From the NCBI RefSeq assembly GCF_050624435.1, contig NC_134543.1:125331475-125395474 (forward strand): DNA of 64,000 nucleotides, given 5' to 3'. Below the pieces are notes generated by a model. That model saw only the letters and a list, made by a program, of their open reading frames with translations, ran no database searches and was not told the origin of the DNA. The stretch comes from Tenrec ecaudatus (taxonomy: Eukaryota > Chordata > Mammalia > Afrosoricida > Tenrecidae). This document shows, piece by piece, positions 11,063-64,000 of this stretch. The position numbers and the translations under genes are program-made. The first letter of the stretch is position 1; each line of letters opens with the position of its first letter.

Positions 11063-11133
11063 GGAGGTTCAGAAAGTTTGCTGAAAAGTAGAATTCAAAG
11101 ATCACAAATTTTTCATTAACTTCTTGAAGTCTC
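11063..11133. mobile_element. Short palindromic DNA element (mariner-type MITE)
   Basis: Imperfect terminal inverted repeats: GGTTCAGAAAGTTTGCTGAAA at the left and TTTTTCATTAACTTCTTGAA at the right. Same family as 29804-29882, 44039-44098 and 45439-45526. Confidence 0.45.
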
Positions 11134-11284
11134 ACTCTTAAATTCTAAGCTCTGTTTGGCCACATATACCCCTGCCAAGCAGGGTTCCTGGCTGGAGGGC
11201 CAGAGGAAGCTGTCCCAGAAGACAGGCAGGATGGCCCACAGCTCTGTCGACCAGCACCAGCTACTAGCACTTGACCGACGAAAC

Positions 11285-11371
11285 CTGCTACCATGGGGTC
11301 CACTGACTCATGGTGACCCCAAGTGGGTGACCTCAACACGCTCCACAGGTTTTCTTGGCTGTCACCGGTTT
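11285..11371 (-). mobile_element. AfroSINE-type fragment
   Basis: Reverse-complement SINE start: CTACCATGGGGTCCACTGAC, then CAGGTTTTCTTGGCTGT. It is broken directly by the L1 piece that follows. Confidence 0.5.
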
Positions 11372-11770
11372 CTTTTACACCATTTTATTGAGGGCTCTTA
11401 CCACAATCCAAACACCCATCGTGTCAGGCACATTTGTACGTATATTGCCATCATTTTTTAAAACATTTTCTTTCTACTTGAGCCCTTGCTATCAGCTCAT
11501 TTCCCCCTTCTCCCCCATGAACCCTTGATAATTTATTAAAATTTTTTTTCATGTCTTACACTGAAACTGAGTCCACTGTCTCCACTCACTTTTCTGTTGT
11601 CCATTCCCCTGGGAGGAGGTTATATGTAGATCATTGTGATTGGTTCTCTTCCCCACTCCCTTCCTGGTATCGCTACTCTCAGTATTGGTCCTGAGGGGGT
11701 TTATCTGGCCTGGACTCCCTGTGCTGCAAACTCTTATCTGCACCAGTGTACGTGCTCGGGTTGAGCGGGA
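11372..11770 (-). mobile_element. L1 3' UTR fragment inserted in a SINE
   Basis: Inverted L1 3' end starting ACACCATTTTATTGAGGGCT, with GAGCCCTTGCTATCAGCTCA, CTTTTCTGTTGTCCATTCCC and the block around 11690-11750 (GGTCCTGAGGG to GTACGTGCT). Ends near 11770. Confidence 0.65.
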
Positions 11771-13235
11771 TTGGTGGAGAGAATGAGGGAGGGAGGGGCT
11801 GTGATCTTTACAGCAGACTGCCAGGACTTTTCCAGTGGCACTGCTGGGTGGGTCAGCAGAGAGCATAGTGGTCTGCGCCACCCAGAGGCCCACATGGCGG
11901 GGTAGGGCGCCCTACGTGGTTGTCAGAGCAACGTTTAACCTTTCTGAGGTTTCATTAATCCCCAGACTGTTCATTGGGCTCCTACTAGCCTGGGAACCAG
12001 TGCTGGGCGCAGGGCACCAAGCCTTGATGGCCAGAACAAGGCTGCTCCTTAAAGGGCCTCTAGGGAAATCTTCAAATTTAAAGGCCGAGGATCAACGCTC
12101 TCTCCAGATCGCCCCCAAAGCTGCAGAGTATTAGTTAAGAGGCCAGCGAACAGTGGCCAGGAGAGTAAAACTGTCCGGAGGTTTCCCCGAGCTGCGGTCT
12201 TGATGGCAGCAGCAGGCCCCCAGGACTCACAGTAGGTTCGAGTCCCTTCTTTGCGTGGCACGGAGCATGTAACTGCAGCCTCCACAGGAGCTGAATGAAC
12301 CAGGCGAACTCACAGCTGCACCAGGGCCATTTCAGCTCCTCAGATCAAACTCGAGCCTCCCTCCCCCTCTCCCTGAGCGTCCCCAAGTCAGAAAAAAAAG
12401 AAAGGGCAAGTAAAGCCAGGGCTAGACCACTGCGGCATCACGCCCCCCACCCTGTCAGTCTGCCAGCCTCAGAGAGCCTGAATAAGGGGTGCTGGGTGGG
12501 GCTGCCCTTGCCCCCTGGGTCACAGCAAGCTGGTAGCCAAGGTCAGAATTAAAATACAAAGGGGGGAGGGGAGACGACTGTGCTTCAGAGTCTGTGGAAA
12601 ACAGAATCTATAATGGAGTATATCCACAAACTTGTTGAAACGTGCTTGCACACATCCACATGTTCTGAGTACTAGGTTATGGGGTTCAGCTCATGTATGA
12701 ACCCGTCTACTTCACACACAGTAGCCTCATTGACTGTCCAGCTTCATGCTGTTCAGGAACCTTTTGTTTCGCTTCCTGCCTGCAACTGGTTTTCGGCATC
12801 TGGGTCCCCCCATCCCCCCGTGGAAGTTCACTGCACTCTGGCTACGCAGAAGTTCACATTCAAACACAGGTGGTCCACACAGGAGCCAGTCACACAGGTA
12901 CCTAGGGCCATCAAGCAGGTGTGTGATAGGCACCACTAAACATCTGGCATGCACATTTGCTATGCACACAGAGACATGACATAATGTGTGGGGTGTAGGA
13001 AGCGGGCGTGTGCATGGCATTTGGGATTCCTCCCTTGGCCTCGATGTGGCTGGCGGTTACCTGATGAACAAAGGCTTTCCACAATCATCTGAACGGTTTC
13101 TCTGCCCGTTTGTCTGTGTGTGTACACAACCACATACATACACACGCACAGACATTGTCCATTATCTAGTGCTTCTGGATTAGAAATAGCACAAGCAAAG
13201 GAATTTAACAGAAATGTATGTTCTCACCATTTAAG
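11771..13235. other. Intergenic, no feature recognised
   Basis: Between an L1 and a SINE fragment. No coding exon, RNA gene or clear repeat seen. A CA-rich patch lies at 13120-13150. Confidence 0.4.
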
Positions 13236-13350
13236 TGACTCAGTGCCGTTGAGTCCATTCCAATCCACCGTGCTCCTACGGAACAGACTTTCTGAGACCG
13301 TGGCTCTTTACGAGTAGAAAGCCCTGGCTTTCTCCCGAGGAGTCGATTTA
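13236..13350 (-). mobile_element. AfroSINE-type fragment
   Basis: Reverse-complement SINE: ACTCAGTGCCGTTGAGTCCA, then TCTGAGACCGTGGCTCTTTA and CTTTCTCCCGAGGAG. Confidence 0.65.
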
Positions 13351-13537
13351 AGAGGGCCAGAGCACCTGCTGGAGGGAAACTGTTCTCTGTCGGCCTGCTT
13401 CTGCTTCCTGGTTCCCTGGAGATCTGAGTGCCTTTGTTTCTGTCTCGCTTGCATACAAACCTTGTCCATGACGTGCGCTGGTCACCCACCCAAAAGTCAT
13501 GCCCTCTGCCCGCTCTGCACGGCAGCTCACTCAAAAC

Positions 13538-13539
<2 letters not shown>

Positions 13540-13580
<41 letters not shown>
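13540..13580. repeat. (CT)n microsatellite
   Basis: About 20 uninterrupted CT units. It causes spurious Leu-Ser and Arg-Glu ORFs in several frames. Confidence 0.95.
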
Positions 13581-13583
<3 letters not shown>

Positions 13584-14140
13584 GAGCTTGCAGATGGGGT
13601 GGGGCCAAGTACCAGTTCCCTGCTCTCTCCCACCACCGATCCTTCAAGGAAACAGAAGCCACTCATTCAGTCTCTCTCATTCACTCACACACTCAGGCAC
13701 ACATGCTGGAGGTCTATAGCAATTGCTGCTTTCTCTACCTCCCCTTCCTCCTACTTGGCTGCCCTCCCTGCAGAGACGATGTTATCGACTGCCCTGCTCT
13801 TTCCTTCCCCTGGCGATCTTACTGTGTTGTTCTCAGATCCTTCACAGGCAGGGCCGAAAGGTGGACTTTCTGCTGGCCGAGGAGAGCCCAACCCCACACT
13901 AGGTGCGCTGGGCTGTCCAACAGGGTTGTTGTGGTGTGCTGGACTTCAGGCCGACTACGGCACACGGGCTCATGACATTTCCCTACCCAGCCACGGCCAT
14001 GCCACAACAGACCGAGAACGGCTGCGCTGCCACGTGGAAAGAGTAGAGTCACTGAAGTTAGACGTGGATGGATTTCAATCTCAAACTCTCCACTTACTAG
14101 GTGCTGTAAAAATGGGGGTAATACCAAATTTAAAAGCAAA

Positions 14141-14340
14141 AACCAAACCAGCTGCCATGAAGTCCAGTCTTGACTCATGGGTGTCCCACGTGTGTCGGAG
14201 TACGATGGAGCACTGTTGGGCCTGCAATGAATGGCTCTAAAAGGGAGGACAGTACAGTGGGCTGTCAGGCTTTTCTGTGGAGGGGCCTCTTGGTGGACTC
14301 AAATCTCCAACTTCTCTGCCAGCAGCCCTCCTGTAGTAAC
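14141..14340 (-). mobile_element. AfroSINE-type element
   Basis: Reverse-complement SINE from CCAAACCAGCTGCCATGAAG to AGCAGCCCTCCTGTAGTAAC, diverged inside. Confidence 0.5.
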
Positions 14341-14350
14341 ATATTGAAGC

Positions 14351-14520
14351 AAAGACAAACGCACTGCCGTGGAGTCAAAGCTGACTTCCAGCGACCTCTT
14401 GTGGGTGTCTGAGTGTAACTATTTACGGGACTCCAAGCCCTGAAGCTGCAGTGGTTTCACAGTGCCAACCATGCCCATCACAGCCAACGAGCAGCTCCAA
14501 TACCACGGGGGCTCCTCACA
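14351..14520 (-). mobile_element. AfroSINE-type element
   Basis: Second reverse-complement SINE in tandem with the previous one: ACGCACTGCCGTGGAGTCAA, TGTAACTATTTACGGGACTC, ending near ACCACGGGGGCTCCTC. Confidence 0.55.
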
Positions 14521-15039
14521 TTGGCTCTGGCTGATTTTCTTTCCTCATCCAGAGGTGTTCTGACAGGATTACTGTATGTATTTGAGCATAAGCCGGCCCA
14601 AATATCCACTGTGGCACCTACAAAAAACAGCATTAAAATGTGCTGGGGAACTCGGCTTCTACACGATCTGCAGAGCAGACAACCATCAGCCTTGTACTTC
14701 GATGTGCCTCTAACGAGCAGGAGGACCCCCAACGGCACATGCCCCCGACTGCGGCAGGGGGGTGCTGACCCAGCCACAAGGGGAGGCAGCTCCCAAACGA
14801 CCCTTCCACAGGCCCCCAGGGCCTCAGCCCTGCACTCGGCACTCTGGGGATGGGTGACGACCCCAGAAGACCGAAGACCCCAGGGACGTTGATGGTGATA
14901 AGGCCGTCTCCTATGCCTTTCTGCCAGGCCTCCGTGACGTGCCCTCTGTGGGAAGGGCTGCCCCACCTCTGGATGAGAGCGAGCAGGCGCAGGCTCCTCT
15001 GCACTAACGTCCACTGGCGCTAACATAGGCAGCCCAGGC

Positions 15040-15529
15040 TCTGATTCCTGAATCTGCTTTATTTCTTTGTATAAGGAACCCTGCACAGGCAATTCAAATT
15101 AAAACAAAATAAATATATGACTATTCATGTAAAACTGTCCTTTCTAATGAACAATTATACACAATGTACAATTCCATGTTCACTTGGTGGGTTTACAAAA
15201 ATGTACCATTCCCAACTAAAAACGCACCAAAAGAGTTCCATGCAAACTTATCAAAAGTGACCCAAAATATGGAGGGAAAAACCTGACTGAGAGCACTTTT
15301 GTTTTTGTTTTTTTTTGGGGGGGGGGAGTGGGTGGGGAAGGGGAGAACAATCACAGAAAAATAAAAACATCTAATTTCTTTGTGACATTTAGAGTAACTA
15401 AATGTGGCCACTGTTTATAATGTCGATTTAAGTTCCTAAAACATCTATGTAGTTACCATAAAAGCATGTCAAGGTTACGCTGGATGTGAGCATTACTGAG
15501 CACGGGGGGAGGGGTGGCCCCCGCGGTGG
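15040..15529 (-). other. HERC1: HERC1 3' UTR
   Basis: Sequence from the HERC1 stop to just past the AATAAA at 15063-15058. The resulting length of about 490 bases is close to the human UTR length I recall. It contains a long C/A-rich stretch (G/T-rich on plus at 15298-15340). The exact end is inferred. Confidence 0.7.
15058..15063 (-). terminator. HERC1 polyadenylation signal AATAAA
   Basis: TTTATT on plus reads AATAAA on minus, about 470 bases after the stop. The G/T-rich downstream element is weak, so cleavage near 15040 is approximate. Confidence 0.6.

Positions 15530-64000
<48,471 letters not shown>

Noticed and set aside
13428-14240. Long ORF of 270 codons with a Leu-Ser run
   Set aside because: It is created by the (CT)n microsatellite and runs into SINE sequence; there is no protein resemblance.

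Overview
This is a placental-mammal locus carrying, from left to right, the last coding exon of USP3 (+), all of FBXL22 (+, two coding exons) and the 3' third of HERC1 (-). The order USP3-FBXL22-HERC1 is the one I know from human chromosome 15q22. Repeat content points to an afrotherian: tRNA-type SINEs of the AfroSINE kind, BovB/RTE LINE pieces and a G-rich L1 3' UTR family occur throughout. Three hAT copies with the SPIN-type terminus CAGTGGTTCTCAACC narrow this to a tenrec, probably Echinops telfairi, because SPIN has been reported from tenrec among Afrotheria. The species call is an inference; no database was searched.

Layout. 1-1689 is the end of the last USP3 intron, mostly L1 3' UTR. 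1690-1855 is the last USP3 coding exon, with a 3' UTR to about 2415. 2416-7027 is intergenic. FBXL22 lies at 7126-9613, in exons 7126-7460 and 9250-9613, with a possible muscle-type promoter module just upstream and a GC-rich second exon. 9660-15040 is intergenic and rich in SINE and L1 fragments. From about 15040 to the right edge everything belongs to HERC1 on the minus strand.

HERC1. I placed 27 coding exons by homology and splice sites. All phases agree, and together they give 1415 in-frame residues plus a stop. From the N-terminal side they encode a WD40-type propeller (64000 to about 50300), a linker (48963-43479), the second RCC1-like domain with seven blades (43367-27634) and the HECT E3 domain (about 22420 to 15530) with its catalytic Cys codon at 15683-15685. 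One intron appears to use a GC donor.

How the genes relate. All three products act in the ubiquitin system: a histone deubiquitinase, an SCF substrate receptor and a giant HECT ligase. FBXL22 and HERC1 converge tail to tail. I see no operon-like or shared regulation, no RNA gene, no CRISPR array and no undescribed multi-gene system. The most interesting material is in the transposable elements: an L1 subfamily with a doubled 3' terminus, another with an internal 3' UTR duplication, deep nesting, and hAT copies of horizontal-transfer type.
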